NCBI RefSeq assembly: GCF_000336875.1 | Contig: NZ_AOJK01000050.1 | Location: 19,392-83,391, forward strand | Length of the DNA: 64,000 bases | Reading direction: 5' to 3' | From: Halorubrum californiense DSM 19288 | Lineage (GTDB): Archaea; Halobacteriota; Halobacteria; Halobacteriales; Haloferacaceae | In this document: positions 1 to 9,189 of the stretch, piece by piece | Numbering within the stretch: position 1 is the first letter of the stretch | Layout of the letters: the number at the start of each line of letters is the position of its first letter | Notes under the pieces: model-generated | Told to the model about the DNA's origin: nothing | Database searches by the model: none | What the model saw: the letters and a program-made list of their open reading frames with translations, nothing else | Translations under genes and position numbers: made by a program

Positions 1-2
1 GT

Positions 3-497
3 TTCTCGTCGGGATTCCCCCTGTTGGGTCTCGTCGGCGTCGCGTACGCGTTGGTGTCGGGGTTCACGACCGCCTTCGTCGTACCGCTCATGGTCCAGTC
101 GGACTCGGGCGTGCTCGCGGCGTGGCGTCGCCTCTGGCCGTCGATCAGGAGCTCGTGGAAACAGTACCTGGCATACGTCGCGGTCGCGTTCCTGTTGACG
201 GCCGCGACCGGGGTCATCGTCTCCGTCGTCGTCGGTATCGTCGCGGTCGTGCTCTTGATCCCCATCCTCGTCGCGGCCGCGGTCGTCCACGTAACCGTCT
301 CGTTAGCTTCACCGATCGGACTCGCCGTCCTCATCGCGCTCGCAGTCCTGTTCCTCGTCGCGCTGCTCGTCGTCGGGACGCTCTCACAGGTCCCCGTCGT
401 GACGTCCCTCCGGTACTACGCGCTGCTCGTGCTCGGCGACATCGAGGAGTCGTTCGACGTCCTCACCGATCGGCGGCCGTCGGTCGCGGATCGGTGA
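3..497 (+). CDS. Membrane protein, C-terminal part (5' end outside window)
   Basis: The reading frame is open to the left edge, so the gene starts upstream of the window. The visible part has about three hydrophobic segments: one near the window start, one in the middle and a long Val/Ala/Leu-rich stretch near 280-390. A short polar tail ending DRRPSVADR follows. A charged loop with several Trp and Arg (WRRLWPSIRSSW) separates the segments. This layout resembles haloarchaeal DUF7544-type or glycerophosphodiester-phosphodiesterase-like membrane domains, but the family name is a recollection, not a test. Function is unknown. Confidence 0.7.
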   Translation, partial: FSSGFPLLGLVGVAYALVSGFTTAFVVPLMVQSDSGVLAAWRRLWPSIRSSWKQYLAYVAVAFLLTAATGVIVSVVVGIVAVVLLIPILVAAAVVHVTVSLASPIGLAVLIALAVLFLVALLVVGTLSQVPVVTSLRYYALLVLGDIEESFDVLTDRRPSVADR

Positions 498-573
498 CGA
501 GGCCGGCTCAGCGACACAGCGCTGCTCGGGACCGTGACGGTTCTGTGAACCCCGCCGAGCGGCCAAGGGGCGG

Positions 574-1746
574 TCAAAACAGCGACTCCAACTCGCCGTC
601 GCTGTCGATCAGCTCCGCGAAGCGGTCCTCGCTCTCGTCGGTGATCTCGCCCAAGTTCCGTTGCGCCTCGATCGCGACCTGCTGAAGCTCCTTGACCCGC
701 GGGACGTTCGTCACGCCGCCGAGCAGCACGAGCGCCGCGACCGTCCCCTCGCCGCGTCGCGGGTAGTCGCCGCCGCGGACCTCCATCGAGCCGGTCTGCT
801 CTTCGAGCCACTTGCGACCGTGCTCGATCCCCTTCCGGTTGAGATACGCCGGCGGCCCGGCGACGACGAGCAGCGCGCGCTCCGTGCCGCTCACCTCGCA
901 GGGCAGGGTGAGCCGACCGAGCGTCGCTTTCCGGACGAGGCTCGTGACCCGGTTGGTGGCCTCCGTGCTGTCGATCCCGGCGGTCGAGTCGTCGCGGAGC
1001 CGCGACAGCAACCCCGAGCGCTTCGGTTCGTCCACCTCGACGTCGGCGTACCCCAGCGAGGAAATGCCGCCGCCTTTGAGCGTGTTGATGATCTCGGAGG
1101 AGTCGACCACGCTCTCGGCGACGTCGCTCCCCTCGGTGATTTCGCCGGCGCTGAACAGCACGCCGAACCGCTGGACCAGCTCCCTGTTGATCGCGTCGAA
1201 CCCCTCCCCGACGGACTCGCCCGAACTGCGCCACGCGTCGTTGTCGAACAACAGGAGGTTGTCCACCTCGTCGACGAACGTCTTGAGCGATCGAGCGGCG
1301 TTCAGCGTGTAGATCCCGCCCTCGTCGCTGCCGGGCAGAATGCCGAGCCCGTAGACGGGTTCGGTGTAGATCCGTTTGAGGTTCTTCGCGATCACGGGTG
1401 CGCCGCCCGACCCCGTCCCGCCGCCGAGCCCCGCGACGACGAGGAACGCGTCTATCTCGTGGACCGGCACCGAGTCGAGCGCCCCCCGGATCTCGTCGAT
1501 GTCCTCCTCGGCCACTTCCGCGCCCAGTTCGTTGTCCGCGCCCACGCCGTGGCCCTTGACTCGCGACTGCCCGATCAGGATCCGGCGGTCAGCCGGGAGG
1601 CGGTCGATGCCGTCGAGATCCGCTTTCGCCGTGTTGACCGCGATCGCTCCCCGAACGATGTCCGCGCCCGTCTCCGCGTCGTAGGCCAGGAACTCGTCGA
1701 CCACCTTCCCGCCCGCCTGTCCGACCCCGATCAATGCGTGTTTCAT
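574..1746 (-). CDS. CetZ-family tubulin-like protein
   Basis: This is a 390-residue tubulin/FtsZ-superfamily GTPase. The start MKHALIGVGQAGGK at 1746 puts the nucleotide-binding loop at residues 5-13. The GTP signature GGGTGSGG lies at residues 108-115, with one G-to-S change against bacterial FtsZ (GGGTGTG), as is usual in CetZ. CetZ proteins control cell shape and motility in haloarchaea and polymerise under the membrane. An upstream in-frame start (1782) was rejected because the family begins at the MK. The gene is divergent from the acylase gene, with a TATA-like TTTATTT near 1780-1789. The CetZ subgroup was not determined. Confidence 0.9.
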   Translation of the reverse strand: MKHALIGVGQAGGKVVDEFLAYDAETGADIVRGAIAVNTAKADLDGIDRLPADRRILIGQSRVKGHGVGADNELGAEVAEEDIDEIRGALDSVPVHEIDAFLVVAGLGGGTGSGGAPVIAKNLKRIYTEPVYGLGILPGSDEGGIYTLNAARSLKTFVDEVDNLLLFDNDAWRSSGESVGEGFDAINRELVQRFGVLFSAGEITEGSDVAESVVDSSEIINTLKGGGISSLGYADVEVDEPKRSGLLSRLRDDSTAGIDSTEATNRVTSLVRKATLGRLTLPCEVSGTERALLVVAGPPAYLNRKGIEHGRKWLEEQTGSMEVRGGDYPRRGEGTVAALVLLGGVTNVPRVKELQQVAIEAQRNLGEITDESEDRFAELIDSDGELESLF

Positions 1747-1817
1747 GTGAACACACCGCACGTATCTACGCGGGACGGACAAATAAAGGTTCGAAGCCCG
1801 ATCCGATCCAAATTATA
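1747..1817. promoter_or_regulatory. Divergent promoter region, cetZ-like and acylase genes
   Basis: The 71 bp between the two start codons holds the AT-rich word ACAAATAAA/TTTATTTGT near 1780-1789. It could serve as a TATA element in both directions: about 35 bp before the CetZ start and about 30 bp before the acylase start. Both messages would then be nearly leaderless. This is inferred from spacing alone. Confidence 0.4.
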
Positions 1818-4295
1818 ATGAAGGATCGCGGCCTCGCTTGGGAGGTGACACGTGACACCACGCGCCGCGCGGTCCTCGCGAGCGTCCTCGCGGCCGGCAG
1901 CGCCGGGCTGGCGGCGAGCGACGCGGCCGACCGCCTCGACTCGTTCGCGCCGCTGTCGGGCAAGGCGTGGGACGCCGCCGACCGGTCCCTCCCGGAGACT
2001 GTCGAGAGCCCGCACGGGGCGGCGACGGTCGCCCGCGACGAGTTCGGCGTGCCGCAGATCGAGGCGGACGAGGAGCCCGCGGCGTACTTCGCGGTCGGCT
2101 ACTGTCAGGCGTTCGATCGGCTGTTCGCGATGGACCTCCAGCGCCGGGTGATGCGCGGGCGGCTCTCGGAGGTGATCGGCGAGGCGACGCTCGGCGGCGA
2201 CGAGTTCAACGTCGCGATGGGCTTCGCCGACGCCGCGGCGGCGACTTGGGAGGTCGTCGCCGAGACCCGCGCCGGCCCGCTCGTCGAGGCGTTCGCAGAC
2301 GGGGTCAACGCCGCGATGGACGACCTGCCGCTCCCGCTGGAGTTCGAGCTGATCGGTTACGAGCCGGAGCCGTGGACCCCGGTCGACTCGATGCTGATGG
2401 AAAAGCAGATATCGTGGACGCTCACCGGTGACTTCGCCGAACTGCGCCGCGCGCTCGTCGCCGATCACCTCGGCGCGAAGCGCGCGGAAACCCTGTTTCC
2501 GACGCGGTACGACCACGACGACGCGATCCTCGACGGCACCGAGACGCGGCTGGGTGGGAGCGCCGAGAGCGTCCGCGGTGCGGGCGAGCGCGCCACGACC
2601 GGCGCGCCGAACGGCTCCGTCGACCCCGTCGATCCCTCCCTGACAGACTGGCTCTCGGGCTTCGAGTCGCCGACGGGCGTCGGCTCGAACAGCTGGGTCG
2701 TCTCGGGCGAACACACCGCGAGCGGGACGCCGATACTCGCGTACGACCCGCACCTCTCCCTCCAAGCGCCGCCGTTGTGGTACGAGCAGTCGGTCGATAC
2801 CCCCGAGCGATCGGTGCGGGGCGCAACGTTCTCCGGGGTCCCGTTCGTCATCGCGGGCGCGAACGACCGCGGCGCGTGGTCGTTCACCAACCTCGGTGCC
2901 GACGTGTTGGACTGCTACCAGTACGATATCGACGACGCGGGCGACCGCTACCGGTACGACGGGGAGTGGCGGCCCTTCGAGGTCGACGAGCGCGAGCCGA
3001 TCCCGGTCGCCGGCGGCGAGGACCGCGAACTCCGCGTGCGCCGCACCGTCCACGGCCCTCTGATCGAGCGCGAGGATCAGACGGTCGGCGTCGCGTGGAC
3101 CGGCCACACCGCGACGCGCACGACGGTCGCCATCGAGGCGTACGGGCGCAGCGAGGGGCTCGACGACGTACTGGAGGCGACGCGTGACTTCGACCTGCCG
3201 ACGCAGAACCTCGTGTACGCGGACGCCGACGGCCGGACCCTCTACTTCGCGACCGGACGACTCCCGATCCGCCGGACCGACGGCGAGGTCGTCGACGGCG
3301 ACCGGATCTTCGACGGCTCCGCGGGCGAGGGGGAGTGGCGGGGGTTCGAGCCGTTCGGCGAGTCCTCGTGGGAGGGCTTCGTCCCATTCGAAGAGAAGCC
3401 GCACGCGATCGACCCCGACGTCCTCTCGACGGCCAACCAGCGACCGATCGACGACCCGACCCACTACATCGGCGTCGACTACGCGACCCCCTACCGCGGC
3501 GCGCGGATCGCCGCCGGGCTCGACGAGGCGGTCGACGGCGGCGAGACCGACGGTGGGAACGCCGACGGCCCGACCGCCCCCGGCTTCCACCGCGCGCTCC
3601 AGCGCGACGTTCGGGACGGGCGCGCCCCGGAGCTGGTCCCAGAAATAGTCACGGCGGTCCGCGACCGCGACGGCCTCGGCCCGTCGCTCGTCGACGCCGC
3701 GGACGCCCTCGACGGGTGGGACTACCGGATGCGACGCGACTCGCGCGCCGCGCTGCTGTTCGCCCGCTACCTCCCACACTTCCGCGAGCGCGTCTTCGGC
3801 CCGGCGTTCGCCGACGCCGACCTCGGCGAGGGGTACTACCCGAGCGACTGGACGCTCGCGCGGCTGCCCGACGACGACCCGCTGTTCGACGGCCGGTCGC
3901 GGTCGGCCCTCGCGGTGAGAGCGCTCCGCGACGCGCTCGACGAAGTCGAGGCGGAAGGGTGGGAGACGTACGGCGACTACAACACCACCCGGGCGATGAG
4001 CCACCCCCTCGGCGGCGAAGCGCCGTTCCTGAACTACGCGGAGCTGCCGGCGGACGGGTCGCCGGCGACGGTGATGAACTACCGCGTCGAGTCCGCGGTC
4101 GGGTCGAGCTGGCGGATGGTGGTGCGGCCGGGGACCGACGCGACCGCGGTCCTGCCGGGCGGCAACTCCGGCGACTACTTCTCCGAGCACTACGACGACC
4201 AGCTCCGGCGCTGGCTCGAAAACGACCAGCGCCCGATGCCGCTCGGGGCCGGCGGCGAGCCGGCGGTGCGGTTCGAGCCGGGGGGATCGCAGTGA
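1818..4295 (+). CDS. Secreted penicillin-acylase-family N-terminal nucleophile hydrolase
   Basis: The 825-residue product begins with a twin-arginine-like motif (TTRRAVLAS) followed by a short hydrophobic stretch, so export by Tat or Sec is likely. The catalytic Ser of the Ntn-hydrolase beta chain is residue 290 in GSNSWVVSG. This predicts self-cleavage into an alpha chain of about 290 residues and a beta chain of about 535. Family members hydrolyse amide side chains of beta-lactams, acyl-homoserine lactones or other N-acyl compounds; the substrate here cannot be read. The stop overlaps the next start by 4 bp (GTGA), so the two genes are probably co-translated. Start at 1818 is chosen because upstream codons precede the TATA-like box. 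Confidence 0.9.
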   Translation: MKDRGLAWEVTRDTTRRAVLASVLAAGSAGLAASDAADRLDSFAPLSGKAWDAADRSLPETVESPHGAATVARDEFGVPQIEADEEPAAYFAVGYCQAFDRLFAMDLQRRVMRGRLSEVIGEATLGGDEFNVAMGFADAAAATWEVVAETRAGPLVEAFADGVNAAMDDLPLPLEFELIGYEPEPWTPVDSMLMEKQISWTLTGDFAELRRALVADHLGAKRAETLFPTRYDHDDAILDGTETRLGGSAESVRGAGERATTGAPNGSVDPVDPSLTDWLSGFESPTGVGSNSWVVSGEHTASGTPILAYDPHLSLQAPPLWYEQSVDTPERSVRGATFSGVPFVIAGANDRGAWSFTNLGADVLDCYQYDIDDAGDRYRYDGEWRPFEVDEREPIPVAGGEDRELRVRRTVHGPLIEREDQTVGVAWTGHTATRTTVAIEAYGRSEGLDDVLEATRDFDLPTQNLVYADADGRTLYFATGRLPIRRTDGEVVDGDRIFDGSAGEGEWRGFEPFGESSWEGFVPFEEKPHAIDPDVLSTANQRPIDDPTHYIGVDYATPYRGARIAAGLDEAVDGGETDGGNADGPTAPGFHRALQRDVRDGRAPELVPEIVTAVRDRDGLGPSLVDAADALDGWDYRMRRDSRAALLFARYLPHFRERVFGPAFADADLGEGYYPSDWTLARLPDDDPLFDGRSRSALAVRALRDALDEVEAEGWETYGDYNTTRAMSHPLGGEAPFLNYAELPADGSPATVMNYRVESAVGSSWRMVVRPGTDATAVLPGGNSGDYFSEHYDDQLRRWLENDQRPMPLGAGGEPAVRFEPGGSQ

Positions 4296-4657
4296 GCGAC
4301 TCCCTCGAATCGATCGCGTCCCGGAAGTCGCCGTCGCTGCTCCACCGGATCAGGACCGAGCCGCGACCGCACGCGGTCGCGGTCGTCGGGGCGCTCGCCG
4401 CCGGCGTCGGGCTCGCGTCGATCCACTGGCTCGGGCTGATCGCCGCGGGCGCGCTCGCGTCGCTCGCGGCGCCGACGGTCCGCCGCGGCGCCGGCTACGC
4501 GCTCGGCGCGGGGGTCGTCTGTCTCGCCGCGTTCGCGGCCTCGCTCGGACCGTCGGCCGCGGCGGTCCCGGAGATGGTCCCGGTCGTATACGTCACGGTC
4601 GGATCGGGGCTGGGGCTGCCGCTGTTCGGGTCGCTCGCGCGCGCCGTGGTGAGGTGA
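4292..4657 (+). CDS. Small membrane protein downstream of the acylase
   Basis: A GTG start at 4292 overlaps the acylase stop by 4 bp. The 121-residue product has a charged N-terminus of about 30 residues, then four hydrophobic Ala/Gly/Leu/Val-rich segments arranged in two pairs, and ends RAVVR. No known domain was recognised. The overlap suggests a membrane partner expressed with the exported acylase. Confidence 0.75.
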   Translation: MSDSLESIASRKSPSLLHRIRTEPRPHAVAVVGALAAGVGLASIHWLGLIAAGALASLAAPTVRRGAGYALGAGVVCLAAFAASLGPSAAAVPEMVPVVYVTVGSGLGLPLFGSLARAVVR

Positions 4658-4679
4658 GCGGGACCACGGGGTCCGGTCC

Positions 4680-5045
4680 TCAGTCGATCCGCTCCAAGTC
4701 GGACACCGTCTCGTCGGTCTCGACGTCGCCGGTGTTGCGCGTCTCGCTCGGCTCGAAGAGGAGGATTTCGGCCTCGGGCTCGGCGACGGGCCGGTGTTCG
4801 GTCCCGCGCGGAACGATCGTGAACTCGCCTGCCTCCAGCACCGCGTCCGCCTCGTCGCGGAACTCGATCCGGAGTCGACCCGCGTTGACGAGGAACAGCT
4901 CGTCGGCGGCTTCGTGTTGATGCCAGACGAACTCGCCGTCCGCCTTCGCGAGCTTCACCGCCTGCCCGTTGAGTTCGCCCGCGAGCCGCGGCGACCACGT
5001 CTCGTCGAACGAGTCGAACGCCTCGGTGAGAGAGACCGTCTCCAT
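4680..5045 (-). CDS. Single-domain cupin protein
   Basis: The 121-residue protein has both cupin motifs. The first reads WHQHEAADELFLVNAGRL (metal ligands His, His and Glu); the second centres on IVPRGTEHRPVAEPE (His). This is the size of stand-alone metal-binding cupins whose reactions cannot be predicted from sequence. It converges on the membrane-protein gene with a 22 bp gap and probably forms a single-gene transcript. Confidence 0.88.
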   Translation of the reverse strand: METVSLTEAFDSFDETWSPRLAGELNGQAVKLAKADGEFVWHQHEAADELFLVNAGRLRIEFRDEADAVLEAGEFTIVPRGTEHRPVAEPEAEILLFEPSETRNTGDVETDETVSDLERID

Positions 5046-5176
5046 GCCGTCGGTCGGCGCCGGAGCGGTAAAGTCGCTGCCCCGGGCGCGGGATCTATAT
5101 ACGACTCCGTAGTCGTCCGGTGCGGCAGATACGTCTCATATAAGCGTTTACGAGGGGCCTCGGCGTGGCGCGACGT

Positions 5177-6022
5177 ATGGCAGCGACTCACGCGGACGAC
5201 GGGAGCGATCCGATCCGGGCGGCGCGGTCCGCGCTCCGGGTCGAGCGGCGCCGAGTGGTCGACGAGCGGGAGGCGCTGAGCGCGTTCCGGAGCCGGGTGT
5301 CGTCGATCCCGGACGAGAACGCCGCAGAGACGGGGGGAGGTGGATTCGAGGGCACCGCCGGCGTCGGCGGCGCAGTCGGCGGCGCGGTGCGGGACGCGGT
5401 CGGGAACGCGCCGCGCCCCGGCTCCCGGCTCGTCGCGGTCAGGGAGGCCTACCGGGACACGGTGATGTCGGTCCCGCACTACGCCGAGGAGTACGACGAC
5501 ACCTACGAGCGGAGCGTCTCGGAGGAGTTCGGGCCGGAGATGGCGTACGCGCTCACACGGACCCAGAGCTTCCGCGCGGAGTACAAGCGCTCCCTCCTCG
5601 GCGCCGTCGAGACCGCCGTTCAGGAGCGCGAGGCGTTCCTCGACGCGCTTGAGTCCGAGATCGAGTCGGTCGAGCGCGCCGGCTCCCGCCTCGATCCGAT
5701 CCGGTCGGAGATCGAGGCGATCGCGGACGAACTCGGCGGCGACGAGGCCGACGCGGCCGACGCCGGGTTCGGCGCGCTCGACGCCTGTCGGACCCGGACC
5801 GTCGCGCTTCGCGAGGACTGCGACCGGATCGCGGCCCGCCGCCAGCGCGTGCTCGCGGACCACGAGCGCCGGCTCGCGCTCGGCGACGACCTCGACCTGC
5901 CGGAGTACTGTTACCAGCGTCTCGACGTCAGCTACCCGGCTCTCGCGGCGGTCGGGACCGTCGGCGATCGACTGGAGGCGCTCCGGAGCCGGATCGAGCG
6001 GGCGATGGCGTGCGGAGACTGA
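5177..6022 (+). CDS. Uncharacterised haloarchaeal protein, helical, DUF7260-like
   Basis: The 281-residue protein is largely charged helix. It has an Arg-rich N-terminal helix (SALRVERRRVVDEREAL), a Gly-rich linker near residues 50-75, a middle part with the pattern YRDTVMSVPHYAEEYDDTYERS, and a C-terminal coiled-coil-like region. It has no transmembrane segment. The layout recalls haloarchaeal DUF7260 proteins, but this is from memory. ATG at 5177 is preferred over an upstream GTG at 5165. No function is assigned. Confidence 0.75.
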   Translation: MAATHADDGSDPIRAARSALRVERRRVVDEREALSAFRSRVSSIPDENAAETGGGGFEGTAGVGGAVGGAVRDAVGNAPRPGSRLVAVREAYRDTVMSVPHYAEEYDDTYERSVSEEFGPEMAYALTRTQSFRAEYKRSLLGAVETAVQEREAFLDALESEIESVERAGSRLDPIRSEIEAIADELGGDEADAADAGFGALDACRTRTVALREDCDRIAARRQRVLADHERRLALGDDLDLPEYCYQRLDVSYPALAAVGTVGDRLEALRSRIERAMACGD

Positions 6023-6126
6023 CCGGCCTTCCGCCCGCGATCCGCCTCCCGTCCACGACCGCGACGGGGACCCGGTAACACCCGTGTCCGCGCCGATTCA
6101 AGTCCCTCCGGGACGTATCTCGTTAC

Positions 6127-7176
6127 ATGACCGACGCATCCGACTCCGCCGCCGGAACCGACGAGGTCGCCGAAGCGGGGCCGACCCCCACCCCCGGGAT
6201 CCACCACGTGACCTGCGTGGCGGGCGACCCGCAGCGCAACCTCGACTTCTGGACCGAGACGCTCGGGCTCCGGCTCGTGAAGCGCTCCATCAACCAGGAC
6301 GACCCCGGGACGTACCACTTCTTCTACGGGGACGCCGAGGGCACGCCCGGCACCAGCATGACGTTCTTCCCGTGGACGGACCTGCCCGAGGGCGAGGTCG
6401 GCGCCGGGCAGGTCTCCCGGACCGCGTTCCGGGTGCCGGAGGGCAGCCTCGACTACTGGGAGGCGCGGTTCGACGAGCGCGGCGTCGACTACGACGCCCG
6501 CGGGGAGCGCTTCGGCGAGACGGTCCTCCCCTTCCGCGACCCCGACGGGCTCCCCGTCGAACTGGTCGCGGTCGAGATTCCCGACGACGATCCGACGACG
6601 GCGTGGACCGCGTTCGTCCCCGAGTCGGCCGCGATCCGCGGCTTCCACTCGGTCACGCTGTGGCTCGGCGACGCCGAGCGCACCGAGGGGCTCCTCCGCA
6701 CGATGGGACTGACGGAGACCGCGTCCGCGGCCGAGACGGAGGCGGAGGACGCGACCGGAAACGACCGGACTCGCTTCGCCGCGGACGGTCCGGTCGGGAA
6801 GTACGTCGACGTCGTGGAGACCGACCGACAGGGGAGTTCGGGCCGCGGCACGCTCCATCACGTCGCGTTCCAGACGCCGACGGACGCGGACCAGTCCGCG
6901 ATGCGCGGCGCGGTCGCCTCGATGGGACTCCGCCCGACCGAACAGATCGACCGCCACTGGTTCCGCTCGGTCTACTTCCGGGAGTTCGCGGGCGTCCTCT
7001 TCGAGCTCGCCACCGCGGACCCGGGGTACGCGAGCGACGAACCGCTCGACGAACTGGGCGAGCGGCTGGTGTTGCCGGGGCAGTTCGCGGACCGCCGCGA
7101 CCGGATCGAGGCCGGGCTCCCCGACGTGACGGTCCCGCGATCCGACGCGGCGTTCGCGGCGAACCGCGCGGACTGA
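6127..7176 (+). CDS. Ring-cleaving dioxygenase, VOC superfamily (MhqO-like)
   Basis: This 349-residue protein has two vicinal-oxygen-chelate modules. The first opens with GIHHVTCVAGDPQRNLDFW (metal-binding His), the second with GFHSVTLWLGDAE, and a later GTLHHVAFQ adds another metal-site His. MhqO/PcpA-type enzymes use Fe(II) to open hydroquinones or catechols and are often part of quinone detoxification. The gene stands alone between unrelated genes. Substrate is inferred from the family only. Confidence 0.88.
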   Translation: MTDASDSAAGTDEVAEAGPTPTPGIHHVTCVAGDPQRNLDFWTETLGLRLVKRSINQDDPGTYHFFYGDAEGTPGTSMTFFPWTDLPEGEVGAGQVSRTAFRVPEGSLDYWEARFDERGVDYDARGERFGETVLPFRDPDGLPVELVAVEIPDDDPTTAWTAFVPESAAIRGFHSVTLWLGDAERTEGLLRTMGLTETASAAETEAEDATGNDRTRFAADGPVGKYVDVVETDRQGSSGRGTLHHVAFQTPTDADQSAMRGAVASMGLRPTEQIDRHWFRSVYFREFAGVLFELATADPGYASDEPLDELGERLVLPGQFADRRDRIEAGLPDVTVPRSDAAFAANRAD

Positions 7177-7302
7177 ACGGCGTCGGTGCGGGCCGCGCGT
7201 CGCGCCCGCAGCGGCGGCCGGCGTGCTCCCGACCGCCGCAGCCGCAGCGCCCCAACCGCCGCAGACCGATCCTTCTAATCGCCCGCGGCCGAACGCCCAC
7301 GC

Positions 7303-8160
7303 ATGACCGAGGACCTCGGTACGCCCGTCTTGGACGACCACCTCCACCTCGACCCGCGACACGGCCGCGGGGTCGAGGCCGTCGAGGAGTTCGTCCGGCT
7401 CGGCGGCACCCACCTGCTCGTGGTGAACAAGCCCTCGTGGCTGCTCGGCGTCGAACCGGACGAACCGGCCGACTTCCGGGCCGTCTTCGAGGAGACGCTG
7501 GAGACGGTCGCGGCCGCGACGGAGACGCTCCCGGGGCGCGCGTGGCCCGTCCTCGGCGTCCACCCCGGGCTGATCAGCCGGCTCGTCGACGAGCGCGATT
7601 TCTCGCCCGACGAGGCTCGCGACCTCATGCGCGGCGGGCTGGAGGTCGCGAGCGAGTACGTCGCCGACGGCGACGCGCTCGCGCTGAAGTCCGGCCGCCC
7701 GCACTACGACGTGAGCGACGCGGTGTGGGCGGCGTCGAACGCGGTCACGCGGCGGGCGTTCGAACTGGGCGCGGAGGTCGACTGCGCGGTCCAGCTCCAC
7801 ACCGAGGCCACCGAGGACCTGACCGACCTCGCCGCGGTCGCCGAGGAGTCCGGCCTCGACCCCTCGCGCGTCGTCAAACACTACGCCGCGGGCGAACTCG
7901 CGGGCGTCACGCCGAGCGTGATGAGCGACAAGGAGCGGCTGGAGCGCGCCGCCGAGGCGGGCGAGCCGTTCCTGATGGAGACCGACTTCGTCGACGACCC
8001 GGACCGGCCGGGGATGGTGTTGGGGCCGAAGACCGTCCCGCGGCGGGTCCGTTGGCTCCTCGACAAAGGGTACGACGAGGCGATCCGGCGGGCGCACGTC
8101 GAGACCCCCCGAGCCGTGTACGGGATCGACACCGAGGCGACCCTGGAACGCGAGTCCTGA
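7303..8160 (+). CDS. TatD-related metal-dependent hydrolase
   Basis: The 285-residue amidohydrolase-fold protein begins LDDHLHLDPRH, whose H-x-H pair would bind the first metal. Further metal ligands are likely the Glu of CAVQLHTEA, the His of KHYA and the Asp of METDFVDD. The archaeal TatD-related group contains putative 3'-5' DNases and other phosphodiesterases or amidohydrolases, so the exact reaction is uncertain. It lies 127 bp after the dioxygenase gene on the same strand. Confidence 0.85.
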   Translation: MTEDLGTPVLDDHLHLDPRHGRGVEAVEEFVRLGGTHLLVVNKPSWLLGVEPDEPADFRAVFEETLETVAAATETLPGRAWPVLGVHPGLISRLVDERDFSPDEARDLMRGGLEVASEYVADGDALALKSGRPHYDVSDAVWAASNAVTRRAFELGAEVDCAVQLHTEATEDLTDLAAVAEESGLDPSRVVKHYAAGELAGVTPSVMSDKERLERAAEAGEPFLMETDFVDDPDRPGMVLGPKTVPRRVRWLLDKGYDEAIRRAHVETPRAVYGIDTEATLERES

Positions 8161-8245
8161 ATCCGACGATTCACACGAGTGAGACGCCCTCTCGGGCGGC
8201 GATCGATAGGAAAGGCATTTGAGTTGGCCGGGCGACGTACAGGAC

Positions 8246-8827
8246 ATGACCGACGACGACGCCGTTGAAACGTTCTATACCGACGAACGCTGGCAGAACT
8301 GGCTCGACAGGCTGGCCGAGGAGGAGATCGATCCCGAGAACGAGGACTCCGCCCGGCTCCTCTTGAACCTCCAAGACGACGCGGCGATCGCCGTGGTGAA
8401 GGTGCTGGCCGCGTTCGACGACGAACGCATCGACGAGGATCGCGCCGTCGAGGAGCTCCGCGACATTCGTGACATCGTCCTCGCCGACGTCGATTTCGAC
8501 GACGAGGACAAGGTGATGCTGATCGACGGCGTCCAGACCTCGCTCGTCCCCGTCTTCTACGCGGCCGAGGAGTACGTCGTCGGCGGCGTCGTCGAGGGCG
8601 ACGTGAGCGAGTTCGTGCGCGCGGCCGCCGAGGCCGAGGAGGGCGACGACCTCGACGCCGCGCTCGGCTACGTCGTCCAGGCCGGCACGCGCGTCATCGA
8701 CGGCGAGACGCTCGACATCGACCTCGTCGAGGACCTCGAGTACGGCCTCGTCTCCGAGTGGGTCAACGGGCTCGACTCCCTCCAGTCGGCCATCGAGGAC
8801 CCCGAAGTCGTCGAGGAAGAGGACTGA
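8246..8827 (+). CDS. DUF2150 family protein
   Basis: The 193-residue soluble protein is very acidic and all-helical, and begins MTDDDAVETFYTDERWQNWL. DUF2150 proteins are conserved across haloarchaea and some methanogens, and I know of no assigned function. ATG at 8246 is chosen over an in-frame start at 8219 because the extra nine residues lack the acidic family start. It is followed by 362 bp without a convincing gene. Confidence 0.85.
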   Translation: MTDDDAVETFYTDERWQNWLDRLAEEEIDPENEDSARLLLNLQDDAAIAVVKVLAAFDDERIDEDRAVEELRDIRDIVLADVDFDDEDKVMLIDGVQTSLVPVFYAAEEYVVGGVVEGDVSEFVRAAAEAEEGDDLDAALGYVVQAGTRVIDGETLDIDLVEDLEYGLVSEWVNGLDSLQSAIEDPEVVEEED

Positions 8828-9189
8828 GCGCAGCGGGCCGAAACCGGCGACGTCCGTACTGGTTCCGGGGATAGTTCTACGGTCCGCGCGCGTCGCAACG
8901 GAGCGCGGCCCGAGCCGACTGAAGCCGGATCGGGGAGCGGCGTCTCCGTCGGGGACCGCCGTGGGCGCGGGGTCGAGCGAGGGTCTCGATTTGTTTAGAC
9001 GGCGACTCGGGTGAGCGTGATACTCCGACCCCAAAAGATAAATATTTTCGCTGAGAAATAGTAAGCGAGTAGTAAAGTAACTATTTTTGGTAAGTTTTTC
9101 TCCGTAGCAGCCCTCTCTGTCTCCCGCGTGAGTCCGGAACAGCCGATCGAAAGGTCGTAGAGCGCCAAAAATGACACAACATCTAAACA
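8828..9189. other. Non-coding gap with AT-rich promoter-like segment
   Basis: No convincing gene lies here. The first half is GC-rich. The stretch 9040-9110 is strikingly AT-rich for this genome, with TATA-like words (AAAGATAAATATTTT) and T-runs, and could hold the promoter of the methyltransferase that starts at 9190. A 60-codon open frame on the minus strand across 8995-9177 lacks haloarchaeal codon use. Confidence 0.4.

Noticed and set aside
1743..4190. 815-codon open frame on the minus strand across the acylase gene
   Set aside because: It is antisense to a gene with clear Ntn-hydrolase motifs. Its product is Arg/Val-rich with no domain, as expected from reading GC-rich haloarchaeal coding DNA backwards.
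5932..8247. 771-codon minus-strand frame across the dioxygenase and TatD-like genes
   Set aside because: It spans two real plus-strand genes and their intergenic gap, and it has no recognisable domain.
8828..9000. Possible tRNA or small RNA gene in the GC-rich part of the gap
   Set aside because: I looked for paired acceptor and T-arm patterns and found none that fit. No tRNA or rRNA gene was recognised anywhere in the window.
8995..9177. 60-codon minus-strand frame
   Set aside because: It lies in an AT-rich control region, with codon use and amino-acid composition unlike haloarchaeal proteins and no acidic bias.
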